The notes under the pieces were generated by a model. The model made no database searches. It was not told where the DNA came from and saw only the letters and a program-made list of their open reading frames with translations. A stretch of DNA of 64,000 bases from Cribrihabitans_A pelagius. GTDB lineage: Bacteria > Pseudomonadota > Alphaproteobacteria > Rhodobacterales > Rhodobacteraceae. Each line of letters opens with the position of its first letter. Positions within the stretch are counted from its first letter, which is position 1. The position numbers and the translations under genes are program-made. The stretch covers positions 15,589-79,588 of the forward strand of contig NZ_JBMERR010000022.1 of NCBI RefSeq assembly GCF_048820915.1, written 5' to 3'. Positions 46,943-55,272 of the stretch are shown here, one piece after another.

Positions 46943-48349
46943 TCAGCAGCTGTAGTACATGCCGAACTCGACCGGGTGCGGGGTGTGCTCGAACAGCTGC
47001 ACCTCTTCCATCTTCAGCGCGATGTAGCCGTCGATCTGGTCCTTGGTGAAGACGTCGCCCTGCAGCAGGAAGTCGTGGTCCGCCGCCAGTGCGTCCAGCG
47101 CTTCGCGCAAGGAGCCGCAGACGGTGGGGATGCCTTCCAGCTCCTCGGCCGGCAGGTCATAGAGGTTCTTGTCCATCGCTTCGCCCGGGTCGATCTTGTT
47201 GCGGATGCCGTCCAGGCCGGCCATCAGCAGTGCGGCAAAGCACAGGTAGGGGTTTGCCGACGGATCGGGGAAGCGGGCCTCGACGCGCTTGGCTTTCGGG
47301 CTTTCGGTCCACGGGATGCGGACGCAGCCGGAGCGGTTGCGGGCGGAGTAAGCCCGCAGCACCGGCGCCTCGAAGCCCGGGATCAGGCGCTTGTAGGAGT
47401 TGGTCGAGGGGTTGGTGAAGGCGTTGAGCGTCTTCGCGTGCTTCAGGACGCCGCCGATGAACCACAGCGCCTCGTCCGAGAGGTCCGCATATTTGTCGCC
47501 TGCAAACAGCGGCTTGCCGTCCTTCCAGATCGACATGTTCACGTGCATGCCGGTGCCGTTGTCGCCGTAGATCGGCTTGGGCATGAAGGTCGCGGTCTTG
47601 CCGTAGGCATGGGCCACGTTGTGGATCACGTATTTGTACTTCTGCAGCTCGTCGGCCTGCTTGGTCAGCGTGTCGAAGATCAGCCCCAGCTCGTGCTGGC
47701 AGGAGGCAACCTCGTGGTGGTGCTTGTCCACCTTCATGCCGAGCCGCTTCATGGTCGACAGCATTTCCGAACGCAGGTCCTGCGATTCGTCGGTGGGGTT
47801 CACCGGGAAATAGCCGCCCTTCAGGCCCGGGCGGTGGCCCATGTTGCCCATTTCATATTCGGTGTCGGTGTTCCAGGAGGCGTCGGTGGCGTCGACCTCG
47901 TAGGAGACCTTGTTGATCGAGTTCGAGAAGCGCACGTCGTCGAACAGGAAGAACTCCGCTTCCGGGCCCATGTAGGCAGCGTCGCCGATGCCGGAGGATT
48001 TCAGATAGGCCTCGGCTTTCTGGGCAGTGCCGCGCGGGTCGCGCTCATAAGCTTCGCCGGTGTCGGGCTCGACGATCGAGCAGTGGATGCACAGGGTCTT
48101 TTCCGCGTAGAACGGATCGACATAGGCGGACTCGGTGTCGGGGATCAGTTTCATGTCGGAGTTTTCGATCGACTTCCAGCCGGCAATCGACGAGCCGTCG
48201 AACATGAAGCCTTCTTCCAGGAAGTCCTCGTCAACCAGATCGACATCGACGGTCACATGCTGCAGCTTGCCGCGCACGTCGGTGAAGCGGATGTCGACAT
48301 AGGCGATGTCGTCGTCCTTGAGTGTCTTGAGAACTGCGTCTGCGCTCAT
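46943..48349 (-). CDS. glnA: Type I glutamine synthetase
   Basis: The 468-residue enzyme makes glutamine from glutamate and ammonium. Conserved features include MFDGSSIAGWKSIENSDM at the N-terminus, GYFPVNPTDESQDLRSEM, the ATP-binding region KPIYGDNGTGMHVNMSIW and the adenylylation site NLYDLP (Tyr near residue 396), so activity can be shut by GlnE. It lies 56 bp downstream of glnB, forming the glnBA operon that links nitrogen sensing to assimilation. Confidence 0.98.
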   Translation of the reverse strand: MSADAVLKTLKDDDIAYVDIRFTDVRGKLQHVTVDVDLVDEDFLEEGFMFDGSSIAGWKSIENSDMKLIPDTESAYVDPFYAEKTLCIHCSIVEPDTGEAYERDPRGTAQKAEAYLKSSGIGDAAYMGPEAEFFLFDDVRFSNSINKVSYEVDATDASWNTDTEYEMGNMGHRPGLKGGYFPVNPTDESQDLRSEMLSTMKRLGMKVDKHHHEVASCQHELGLIFDTLTKQADELQKYKYVIHNVAHAYGKTATFMPKPIYGDNGTGMHVNMSIWKDGKPLFAGDKYADLSDEALWFIGGVLKHAKTLNAFTNPSTNSYKRLIPGFEAPVLRAYSARNRSGCVRIPWTESPKAKRVEARFPDPSANPYLCFAALLMAGLDGIRNKIDPGEAMDKNLYDLPAEELEGIPTVCGSLREALDALAADHDFLLQGDVFTKDQIDGYIALKMEEVQLFEHTPHPVEFGMYYSC

Positions 48350-48405
48350 TCCCTCTGTCCTTCTTGATAAGTTGTCTTGCGTGTTTTTTGCCAGGCCTTG
48401 ACGGC

Positions 48406-48744
48406 TTACAGCGCGTCCGGGCCGGTCTCGCCGGTGCGGATGCGGATCGCCTGCTCGACGGGCGAGACGAAAATCTTGCCGTCGCCGATCTTGTCGGTCT
48501 TGGCAGCGTCGATGATCGCTTCGATGGCCGGTTCGACCTGATCGTCGTCCAGCACCACCTCGACCTTCACCTTGGGCAGGAAGTCGACGACATATTCGGC
48601 GCCGCGGTAGAGCTCGGTGTGGCCCTTCTGGCGGCCGAAGCCCTTGACCTCGATCACCGAGAGACCCTGGACGCCAACGTCCTGCAACGCTTCCTTCACC
48701 TCGTCCAGTTTGAATGGCTTGATGATGGCTTCGATCTTTTTCAT
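48406..48744 (-). CDS. glnB: Nitrogen regulatory protein P-II
   Basis: The 112-residue P-II protein senses 2-oxoglutarate and ATP/ADP. The start MKKIEAIIKPFKLDEVKEAL, the T-loop RGAEYVVDFLPKVKVEVV with the uridylylation site Tyr51, and the end SPVEQAIRIRTGETGPDAL match GlnB. It controls GlnE and NtrB, and so the neighbouring glnA. The upstream gap holds a perfect 14-bp palindrome at 48823-48836. Confidence 0.97.
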   Translation of the reverse strand: MKKIEAIIKPFKLDEVKEALQDVGVQGLSVIEVKGFGRQKGHTELYRGAEYVVDFLPKVKVEVVLDDDQVEPAIEAIIDAAKTDKIGDGKIFVSPVEQAIRIRTGETGPDAL

Positions 48745-48822
48745 GGTGCGGGGCTCCTCACGACCTTGTTGCAGGTGTCATTTCACTTCTAAATGAAGCC
48801 AGCAATGCGCAGGGGCGGGGTT

Positions 48823-48836
48823 GCCGCAATTGCGGC
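48823..48836. promoter_or_regulatory. Palindrome in the glnB upstream region
   Basis: GCCGCAATTGCGGC is a perfect 14-bp palindrome 79 bp upstream of the glnB start, inside the gap shared with the divergent nnrE. It does not fit the NtrC site consensus (GCAC-N5-GTGC type), so the binding protein is unknown. Confidence 0.45.
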
Positions 48837-48915
48837 CATATTTTCAGCGTGACTGCCTAAAAAATAATCAAAGCGCCCAGAAACTGCGCAGAATTGAATC
48901 GAGGAAGGGCAAGAC

Positions 48916-49746
48916 ATGACTGAACTGCTGACCGCAGCCCAGATGCGGGCCATCGAACAGGCCGCCATCGAGTCCGGCGAGGTGACGGGGCTGGAGCTGA
49001 TGGAGCGCGCCGGGCAGGGGGTGGTCGAGGCCATCTTCGAGGAATGGCCGGAGCTGGCGGATCAGCGGGGGCCGGCCCCGTCGTCCATTGGTCGCTCGGA
49101 CCAATGGCGCAACCAAGAACGACCCCTGGGATATTTCACGCCAGAAGAAGGCGCGCGGCGGGCAGTGGTTTTGTGCGGGCCAGGCAACAACGGCGGCGAC
49201 GGGTTCGTGGTGGCGCGGCTCCTGAAGGAGCGCGGCTGGGCGGTGGAGGTGTTCCTATACGGCGATGCGGACAAGCTGCCGCCGGATGCGAAGGTGAATT
49301 ATGAGCGGTGGCGGGAGCTGGGAGGCGTGAGCGATCTACTCAGCTGCCGGGAAATTAAGCTATTAGGCGGGCATAACAAAAAGACCCGCGTCTGGTCAGA
49401 AAAACCATTGCAGCAATGGCAAGGTGCAATGCTGATTGATGCATTGTTCGGTACAGGTGTCAGCCGTCCGATGGATGAAGAACTCAGAGAAGTGATCCGC
49501 GACATTGAACTCCAGTCAGGTGCAGAGAAGCGTGTGGCGATTGACATGCCAAGCGGCCTGCACTCGGACACAGGCGTTTTCGTCGATTTCGCGCCATGCG
49601 AACTGAATGAAATGTGGGAAGCAGTCGAGTTCGTTCCTATCGAAGCCGACCTCACTGTAACATTTCATCTGCCGAAGAGAGGCCAGGTTATGAGAGATGG
49701 TGTAAAAGCCTGCGGGAAATTGGTCGTAAAGAGTATTGGGCTTTAA
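48916..49746 (+). CDS. nnrE: NAD(P)H-hydrate epimerase, separated from its dehydratase
   Basis: The 276-residue YjeF_N domain protein epimerises damaged NAD(P)H hydrates. Its motif CGPGNNGGDGFVVARLL (near residue 92) and DALFGTG and IDMPSGLHSDTG (near residues 172-218) are intact. In most bacteria this domain is fused to the dehydratase; here it ends in VKACGKLVVKSIGL, the natural domain boundary, with a stop. An atypical insert of about 25 residues (ADQRGPAPSSIGRSDQWRNQ) precedes AVVLCGPG. From about 49330 the DNA turns low in GC (line counts of 48 percent against 73 percent further on), which suggests recombination with foreign DNA. Confidence 0.9.
   Translation: MTELLTAAQMRAIEQAAIESGEVTGLELMERAGQGVVEAIFEEWPELADQRGPAPSSIGRSDQWRNQERPLGYFTPEEGARRAVVLCGPGNNGGDGFVVARLLKERGWAVEVFLYGDADKLPPDAKVNYERWRELGGVSDLLSCREIKLLGGHNKKTRVWSEKPLQQWQGAMLIDALFGTGVSRPMDEELREVIRDIELQSGAEKRVAIDMPSGLHSDTGVFVDFAPCELNEMWEAVEFVPIEADLTVTFHLPKRGQVMRDGVKACGKLVVKSIGL
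49085..49107. repeat. Perfect inverted repeat inside nnrE
   Basis: CCATTGGTC-GCTCG-GACCAATGG has perfect 9-base arms and a 5-base loop. It lies in the stretch encoding the extra residues of NnrE and reads SSIGRSDQWR in frame. Confidence 0.7.
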
Positions 49747-49781
49747 ATGTCTTAGAGACTATGAGACCGCAAGGAACAGAG

Positions 49782-50642
49782 ATGCAGCCTATTGCTGAAG
49801 AAAACCTGCCCGACCTTACCAAGGCTTCTGGCCACAAATTTTCCCACGGCCACGCGTTGGTGCTGTCCGGCGGCGCGGGCAAGACCGGCGCCGCGCGGCT
49901 GGCGGCGCGCGGGGCGCTGCGGATCGGGGCCGGGCTGGTCACCGTCGGCTCGCCGCGCTCGGCGATGTTTGAGAACGCCGCGCAGCTCACCGCGATCATG
50001 CTGCGGCAGATCGACGGCGCGCATGGGGTCAGCGAACTCTTGGAGGACAAGCGCTTCAACGCGGTCTGCCTTGGCCCCGGCCTCGGGCGCGGTGCCGATA
50101 CCCAGGCGCTGGTGATGGCGGTGCTGAAGGAAGGCCGCGCCACCGTCCTGGACGCGGATGCGCTCACCCGGTTCGAGCTGAAGCCGCAAGCGCTGTTCGA
50201 GATCCTGCATGAAGACTGCGTCCTCACTCCGCATGGCGGTGAATTTGCCAAGCTGTTCCCGGATCTCGCCGAGAAGCTGAACGCGCCTGCTGCGACAGGC
50301 CCTGCCTATTCCAAGGTGGACGCCACCCGCGAGGCCGCTAGGCGGGCGGGCTGCGTCGTGCTGTACAAGGGGCCGGACACGGTGATTGCCGCGCCGGACG
50401 GGCGCTGCTCGGTCAATTCCGCCCATTACGAGCGGTCTGCGCCTTGGCTTGCCACCGCCGGGGCCGGGGACGTGCTGGCGGGTTTTATCACCGGGCTGCT
50501 GGCGCGCGGGTTTGCCCCGATGCAGGCGGCAGAAACCGCTGCATACATCCATGTGGACTGCGCGCGGGAGTTCGGCCCCGGCCTGATCGCCGAAGACCTG
50601 CCAGAACAGATCCCCGCAGTTTTGCGCAGGCTGGGCGTTTAA
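49782..50642 (+). CDS. nnrD: ADP-dependent NAD(P)H-hydrate dehydratase
   Basis: The 286-residue carbohydrate-kinase-like domain dehydrates S-NAD(P)HX back to NAD(P)H using ADP. The block SGGAGKTGAARLAARGALRIGAGLVTVG, the LTPHGGEFAKLF segment and the catalytic GAGDVLAGFITG (near residue 226) are all present. The ATG at 49782 has AAGGA at proper spacing; another ATG at 49761 lacks it. The first 20-25 codons lie in the low-GC patch, and then the GC content returns to the genome level. It is 35 bp after nnrE and surely cotranscribed. Confidence 0.9.
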   Translation: MQPIAEENLPDLTKASGHKFSHGHALVLSGGAGKTGAARLAARGALRIGAGLVTVGSPRSAMFENAAQLTAIMLRQIDGAHGVSELLEDKRFNAVCLGPGLGRGADTQALVMAVLKEGRATVLDADALTRFELKPQALFEILHEDCVLTPHGGEFAKLFPDLAEKLNAPAATGPAYSKVDATREAARRAGCVVLYKGPDTVIAAPDGRCSVNSAHYERSAPWLATAGAGDVLAGFITGLLARGFAPMQAAETAAYIHVDCAREFGPGLIAEDLPEQIPAVLRRLGV

Positions 50643-50658
50643 GGCCCGCTCAGGGGGC

Positions 50659-51162
50659 TCAGGCGGCGGGGCGGAGGCCGCCGGCAGCCTGGGCAGCGGC
50701 CAGCTCCATCCCGCCGGCGGAGATCACATGCGGGCGGTCGAACTCGAGGATATGCAGCGTCAGCATCCGCAGGCCGAGGTCGCGGGCGCTCTCGCCATCG
50801 GCCAGCTCATAGGCGGGCACCACTGCCTGCGGCTGGCCGAACATCGCCTGCGCGCGCCAGCCGCGGATCAAGAGCTTCTGGTCCCAGGGCAGGATCAGCC
50901 CGGGAGCGCTGCTGCCCTCCGCCGGTGCAAAACCCACGGCCTGCACCAGCGCCTGGCGGCTGCGCACTGCGGCGACGCAGGCCTCGCCGCGGCGGCTGGC
51001 GACCAGGTTGCCGGGGCGCAGATCCTCCACCGGAAAGCTGCCATCGAGGCCCTTTACCAGGGTGCCCGCGGGCAGGCTGACGCTTTGGGCGCCAAGGAAC
51101 TGGCGCAGGGAATGGGGCAGGGCCGGAGGCGTGCGCAGGGGCGCGGATGCAAAGGATTTCAT
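50659..51162 (-). CDS. Hint-domain protein
   Basis: The 167-residue protein has a Hint (Hedgehog/intein-type) fold of the Hint_2 family: LPAGTLVKGLDGSFPVEDLRPGNLVAS, LILPWDQKLLIRGWRAQAMFG and the closing strand pair LTLHILEFDRPHVISAGGMEL. These are frequent in roseobacters, often next to RTX or secreted proteins. The position normally holding a Cys or Ser nucleophile is Ser-Leu-Pro here, so autoprocessing activity is doubtful. The gene is convergent with nnrD. Confidence 0.82.
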   Translation of the reverse strand: MKSFASAPLRTPPALPHSLRQFLGAQSVSLPAGTLVKGLDGSFPVEDLRPGNLVASRRGEACVAAVRSRQALVQAVGFAPAEGSSAPGLILPWDQKLLIRGWRAQAMFGQPQAVVPAYELADGESARDLGLRMLTLHILEFDRPHVISAGGMELAAAQAAGGLRPAA

Positions 51163-51391
51163 CTTGGGTCTCGCTCTTGATGCCTCGGATATCTTTGTTT
51201 TTATCTAAAATACGGTAAATTCCGGGGATGCTCCCAGCTTTTTCGGCGAAATTCCGCGCAAAGCCCCGGTTTTGCCAGAAGATTGTTGCCGGATTGCACA
51301 GCCGCTCCGCGGCTGCGTTTTACGCTCGCATCTGCGGCCGGGCTTTGTTATTGAGCGCGGCACGCGGGCGCTGAAGCGCCTGCGGGACCGT

Positions 51392-51476
51392 GCGGGTGTG
51401 GCGGAATTGGTAGACGCACCAGATTTAGGTTCTGGCGCCGCAAGGCGTGGGGGTTCAAGTCCCTTCACCCGCACCA
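51392..51476 (+). tRNA. tRNA-Leu (anticodon TAG)
   Basis: The acceptor GCGGGTG pairs with CACCCGC, followed by A and an encoded CCA. The anticodon stem-loop is CCAGA-TTTAGGT-TCTGG with anticodon TAG. A long variable arm (GGCGCCGCAAGGCGTGG) marks a class II leucine tRNA, and the T arm carries GGTTCAAGTCCC. Confidence 0.95.
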
Positions 51477-51575
51477 TCCCCCTTCGCAGCAATCGGCAGG
51501 CGCAAAACGGCGGGCGCAAGCGCTCCGGACCGGCGCGGGCCCGGCTGCGGCAGGTGGTTCGGGAGACGGGGCGGC

Positions 51576-51651
51576 TGGTAGGCCCGGCAGGATTCGAACC
51601 TGCAACCAAAGCGTTATGAGCGCTCTGCTCTAACCGTTGAGCTACAGGCCC
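51576..51651 (-). tRNA. tRNA with anticodon CAT (Met elongator or Ile2)
   Basis: On the minus strand the gene starts GGGCCTGTAGCTCAACGG and ends with an encoded CCA. The anticodon stem-loop is AGCGC-TCATAAC-GCTT-like with anticodon CAT and the T arm is CAGGTTCGAATCCTG. Initiator features (three G-C pairs below the anticodon) are absent, so it is an elongator Met or the Ile2 isoacceptor that needs lysidine; I cannot decide between them. The first acceptor pair is G-U. It is convergent with the tRNA-Leu gene. Confidence 0.85.
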
Positions 51652-51813
51652 GCCATGGCCGAGTGGTTAGAAGAAAGCGGCCCCCGGGGTCAAGCCAAGA
51701 ATGCGCCCTTTGCTGCCGCCGCCACAGGCCTGCCGCTGCGGCAGCAATCGCGTGTTCCCTTCGCGCCTGCCTTGCGCTAAAGCCTGCCGCAACGTTGTGG
51801 AAGGAGTCTGAGG

Positions 51814-52860
51814 ATGACCAGCGGCAAGAACGGCCTGACCTATGCGGACGCAGGTGTGGACATTGATGCGGGCAACGCATTGGTGGACCGGATCAAGCCG
51901 GCCGCCAAGCGCACCAACCGCTCCGGTGTGATGAGCGGGCTGGGCGGTTTCGGCGCGCTGTTCGACCTCAAGGACGCAGGCTACTCGGACCCGATCCTGG
52001 TCGGCGCGACCGATGGCGTCGGCACTAAGCTGCGCATCGCCATCGACACCGGCCATGTGGATGGCGTCGGCATCGACCTGGTTGCCATGTGCGTGAACGA
52101 CCTGGTCTGCCAGGGCGCCGAGCCGCTGTTCTTCCTGGATTATTTCGCCACCGGCAAGCTGGAAACCGAAACTGCCGCCCGCATCATCGAGGGCATCGCC
52201 GAGGGCTGCGTGCGCGCAGGCTGTGCGCTGATCGGCGGCGAGACCGCGGAGATGCCGGGCATGTATCCGGCCGGTGACTTCGACCTCGCAGGCTTTGCCG
52301 TCGGCGCGATGGAGCGCGGCACGGCGCTGCCCGAGGGCGTGCGCGAGGGCGACGTGCTCTTGGGCCTGGCCTCGGACGGGGTGCATTCCAACGGCTACTC
52401 GCTGGTGCGCAAGCTGGTCGAAGTCTCGGGCCTGGGCTGGGAGGCGGACAGCCCCTTCGGCGAGGGCACGCTGGGCGCGGCGCTGCTGACGCCGACCCGG
52501 CTCTACGTCAAGCAGTGCCTCGCCGCGGTGCGGGCAGGCGGCGTGCATGCGCTCGCCCATATCACCGGCGGCGGGCTGACCGAGAACCTGCCGCGGGTGC
52601 TGCCCGAGGGGCTGGGCGCGGACATCGACCTCGATGCATGGGAGCTGCCCGGCGTGTTTCGCTGGATGGCGGAGACCGGCAATATCTCAGAGGCCGAGAT
52701 GCTCAAGACCTTCAACTGCGGCATCGGCATGATCCTCTCGGTCGCGGCGGAACGCGCCGACGCGCTGACCGAACTGCTGGAGGGTGAGGGCGAGCAGGTC
52801 AGCCGCCTCGGCACCGTCACCTCTGGTGCCGGCATGCGCTACGCGGGCAGCCTGCTGTGA
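51814..52860 (+). CDS. purM: Phosphoribosylaminoimidazole synthetase (AIRS)
   Basis: The 348-residue enzyme closes the imidazole ring (FGAM to AIR) in purine synthesis. The conserved pieces are the opening GLTYADAGVDIDAGNALVDRI, GATDGVGTKL, FLDYFATGKL and LIGGETAEMPGMY. A strong ribosome site (AAGGAG) precedes the ATG. It overlaps purN by 4 bp. Confidence 0.97.
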   Translation: MTSGKNGLTYADAGVDIDAGNALVDRIKPAAKRTNRSGVMSGLGGFGALFDLKDAGYSDPILVGATDGVGTKLRIAIDTGHVDGVGIDLVAMCVNDLVCQGAEPLFFLDYFATGKLETETAARIIEGIAEGCVRAGCALIGGETAEMPGMYPAGDFDLAGFAVGAMERGTALPEGVREGDVLLGLASDGVHSNGYSLVRKLVEVSGLGWEADSPFGEGTLGAALLTPTRLYVKQCLAAVRAGGVHALAHITGGGLTENLPRVLPEGLGADIDLDAWELPGVFRWMAETGNISEAEMLKTFNCGIGMILSVAAERADALTELLEGEGEQVSRLGTVTSGAGMRYAGSLL

Positions 52861-53453
52861 CCAAAAAGCGGGTCGCGATCCTGATTTCCGGCGGCGGCTC
52901 TAATATGGTGTCGCTGCTGGAGAGCATGACCGGCGATCACCCGGCGCGGCCGTGTCTGGTGCTGGCCAATAACGCCGGTGCCGGCGGGCTGGCCAAGGCC
53001 GCCGCTGCGGGGGTGCCGGTGGCGGTTGTGGATCACCGGCCCTATGGCAGCGACCGCGCCGCGTTTGAAGCCGAGCTGGTCAAGCCGATCCTCGCTGCGG
53101 ATGCCGATATCGTTTGCCTGGCCGGGTTCATGCGGGTGCTGACGGCCGGGTTCGTGGCGCACTTCGAGGGGCGGATGCTGAACATCCACCCCTCGCTGCT
53201 GCCGAAATACAAGGGCTTGCACACTCACGCCCGCGCGCTGGAGGCGGGCGATGCCGAGCACGGCTGCACCGTGCATGAGGTGACGCCGCGGCTCGACGAC
53301 GGCCCGGTGCTCGGTCAGGCGCGGGTCCCGGTGGTGCCGGGCGATACGCCCGAAACCCTGGCCGCACGGGTGCTGGAGCAGGAACACCGGCTTTATCCCG
53401 CGGTGCTGCGCCGCTATGCGCAGGGCGACCGCCGGCTGGTCACACTGCCCTGA
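52857..53453 (+). CDS. purN: Phosphoribosylglycinamide formyltransferase
   Basis: The 198-residue GAR transformylase uses 10-formyl-THF. The N-terminal RVAILISGGGSNM binds the substrate phosphate, and the catalytic Asn and His are in LNIHPSLLPKYKG (near residue 104) with the Asp in PRLDDGPVLGQ. It starts at the GTG that overlaps the purM stop, so the two steps are coupled in expression. Confidence 0.96.
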   Translation: MTKKRVAILISGGGSNMVSLLESMTGDHPARPCLVLANNAGAGGLAKAAAAGVPVAVVDHRPYGSDRAAFEAELVKPILAADADIVCLAGFMRVLTAGFVAHFEGRMLNIHPSLLPKYKGLHTHARALEAGDAEHGCTVHEVTPRLDDGPVLGQARVPVVPGDTPETLAARVLEQEHRLYPAVLRRYAQGDRRLVTLP

Positions 53454-53455
53454 GA

Positions 53456-53677
53456 TCAGCGCGCGGCGGCCGAATTGCCGCGCCACTCAAGCGCAGAGGC
53501 AGCAGGGGCACCGGTGCTGTCCGCGGGCTCAGGCGCCATCAGGGCCGGAATCCCCAAGAGCAGCAGCAGGGCAAGCCCGGCCAACAGGGCGCGGACGGCG
53601 GCCCGCTCATGGCGGGCGTTCAGCTCCGGGAAGGCGGGGCGGCCGGGGCAGGGGCTGTGCAGGTCGGATACGGTCAT
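53456..53677 (-). CDS. Small single-pass membrane protein
   Basis: The 73-residue product has a charged N-terminus and one hydrophobic segment (AVRALLAGLALLLLLGIPAL) followed by an Ala/Pro-rich tail. GGAG lies about 10 bp before the ATG. The stop is 2 bp from the purN stop (convergent). I do not recognise a family; size and position suggest a real but poorly conserved protein. Confidence 0.5.
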   Translation of the reverse strand: MTVSDLHSPCPGRPAFPELNARHERAAVRALLAGLALLLLLGIPALMAPEPADSTGAPAASALEWRGNSAAAR

Positions 53678-53945
53678 GGCTCTGGTCTCCGCTAAGGGCG
53701 TTGGAACGGTGCAGGGTCAACTTACGCCCGGGTTGCGCATTCTCAAAATGAATGTTTGACGACGGTTTCATCACGAACTGAAATACGTTCAGCGCCGGGC
53801 ATTTGCATCCGTCCCGCCCCGGGCGTTTCCCGTCCCCCATACGCGCGGGAAACCCGCAGCGCCCCGCTCCTCCTGTTTGCATTGCCCCCGCCTTCCGCGT
53901 ATCAACCTCGGGATCAACTTCTTAACCAGAATAAAGCCGCTATTG

Positions 53946-55103
53946 ATGAAAACCCTCACAACCACCAAAGACCTCGAAGCCTTCTGCGAGGCTGCGGCGC
54001 AGCACGCCTACGTCACGGTGGACACCGAATTTCTGCGCGAGCGCACATATTACTCCAAACTTTGCCTGGTGCAGCTGGCCTATCCCGGCGACGGCGAGAG
54101 TGACGCCGTGCTGGTCGATCCACTGGCCGACGGGATCTCGCTGGAGCCGCTTTATGCGCTGTTCCGCAACGAGAACGTGGTGAAGGTCTTCCACGCCGCG
54201 CGGCAGGATCTTGAGATCTTCTGGGTCGAGGCGGGCGTGTTCCCGCAGCCGCTGTTCGACACCCAGGTGGCGGCGATGGTCTGCGGCTTCGGCGAGCAGG
54301 CGGGTTATGAGACGCTGGTGCGCAAGATTGCGCGGCAGGGGCTGGACAAGAGCTCGCGCTTCACCGACTGGTCGCGCCGCCCGCTGAGCGAGGCACAGAA
54401 AGCCTACGCGCTGGCCGACGTCACCCACCTGCGGCAGATCTACGAATTCCTCTCTGGCGAGCTGGAGAAAAGCGGACGTTCCCATTGGGTTGCGGAAGAG
54501 CTGCAGGTGCTGACCGATCCCGCCACCTACGACATCCGCCCCGAAGAGGCCTGGCGCCGGGTCAAGACCCGCACCAACTCGGCCAAGTTCCTTGCCGTGG
54601 TGCGCGAACTGGCCGCCTTCCGCGAGGAATACGCCCAGTCAAACAACGTGCCGCGCAACCGGGTGTTCAAGGACGACGCGCTGGTGGAGCTGGCTTCGAC
54701 CAAGCCGCGCACCGGGGCTGATCTGGGCGGCTCTCGCCTGCTGTTGCGCGAGGCCCGCAAGGGCGCGATTGCCGAGGGCATCCTGGAGGCGGTTGCGCGC
54801 GGCGTGAACTGCCCGCCGGAGAAGATGCCCCAGCCCGACCGCAGCAAGGAGAAGCTGCAGGTGAACCCGGCGCTTGCCGATCTGCTGCGGGTGCTCCTGA
54901 AAGCCAAGACCGAGGCCGAGGGCGTTGCTGCCAAGCTGATCGCCCCGAGCGCCGACCTGGACGCGATTGCCGCGGGCCAGCGCGACGTGCCCGCGCTCAC
55001 CGGCTGGCGCCGGGAGGTCTTCGGCGCCGATGCGCTGCGGCTCTGCGACGGCCGGATCGGCCTTGCCGCCAATGGCCAAGCGGTGAAGGTGGTGGAGCTC
55101 TGA
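53946..55103 (+). CDS. rnd: Ribonuclease D
   Basis: The 385-residue exonuclease trims the 3' ends of tRNA and other stable RNA. The DEDDy metal site is complete: VDTEFLRE (residues about 24-31), FHAARQDLE and YALADVTHLRQIY. An HRDC domain follows near residues 200-285 (AWRRVKTRTNSAKFLAVVRELAAFREEYA). The ATG at 53946 gives MKTLTTTKDLEAF. It is single. Confidence 0.95.
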   Translation: MKTLTTTKDLEAFCEAAAQHAYVTVDTEFLRERTYYSKLCLVQLAYPGDGESDAVLVDPLADGISLEPLYALFRNENVVKVFHAARQDLEIFWVEAGVFPQPLFDTQVAAMVCGFGEQAGYETLVRKIARQGLDKSSRFTDWSRRPLSEAQKAYALADVTHLRQIYEFLSGELEKSGRSHWVAEELQVLTDPATYDIRPEEAWRRVKTRTNSAKFLAVVRELAAFREEYAQSNNVPRNRVFKDDALVELASTKPRTGADLGGSRLLLREARKGAIAEGILEAVARGVNCPPEKMPQPDRSKEKLQVNPALADLLRVLLKAKTEAEGVAAKLIAPSADLDAIAAGQRDVPALTGWRREVFGADALRLCDGRIGLAANGQAVKVVEL

Positions 55104-55150
55104 GCCTGGAACTCTGAGCCTGGGGCTTTGCGCCTTTCAAGACACCGCAA

Positions 55151-55226
55151 TTAAAGAAAACGCCCGTACTCCGGCTCATCCCTCTGCAGACTTAAATGCA
55201 AAGGGATGGCGGATCTCCACCGGGCG
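55151..55226 (-). terminator. Long terminator hairpin of a minus-strand transcript
   Basis: Outer arms CGCCCG (55161-55166) and CGGGCG (55221-55226) enclose a near-perfect 12-base stem, CATCCCTCTGCA (55177-55188) with TGCAAAGGGATG (55197-55208). On the minus strand TTTTCTTT follows the outer arm. It closes the micro-ORF locus to its right. Confidence 0.75.
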
Positions 55227-55239
55227 TGCTGCTGTGAAG

Positions 55240-55261
55240 GCCCCGCAAATATCTTCGGGGC
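55240..55261 (-). ncRNA. Hairpin between micro-ORF 2 and the terminator
   Basis: GCCCCG and CGGGGC pair across a 10-base loop. It lies 12 bp after the stop of the 23-residue micro-ORF and before the terminator hairpin, so the transcript end consists of two stacked stem-loops, as in stable small RNAs. Confidence 0.55.
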
Positions 55262-55272
55262 ACTATCGGCGC

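Noticed and set aside
48916..50642. Split nnr gene as a sequencing or assembly error
   Set aside because: The break falls at the natural domain boundary, both parts are complete, the second has its own ribosome site, and the base composition changes over hundreds of bases; a simple frameshift error would not give this.
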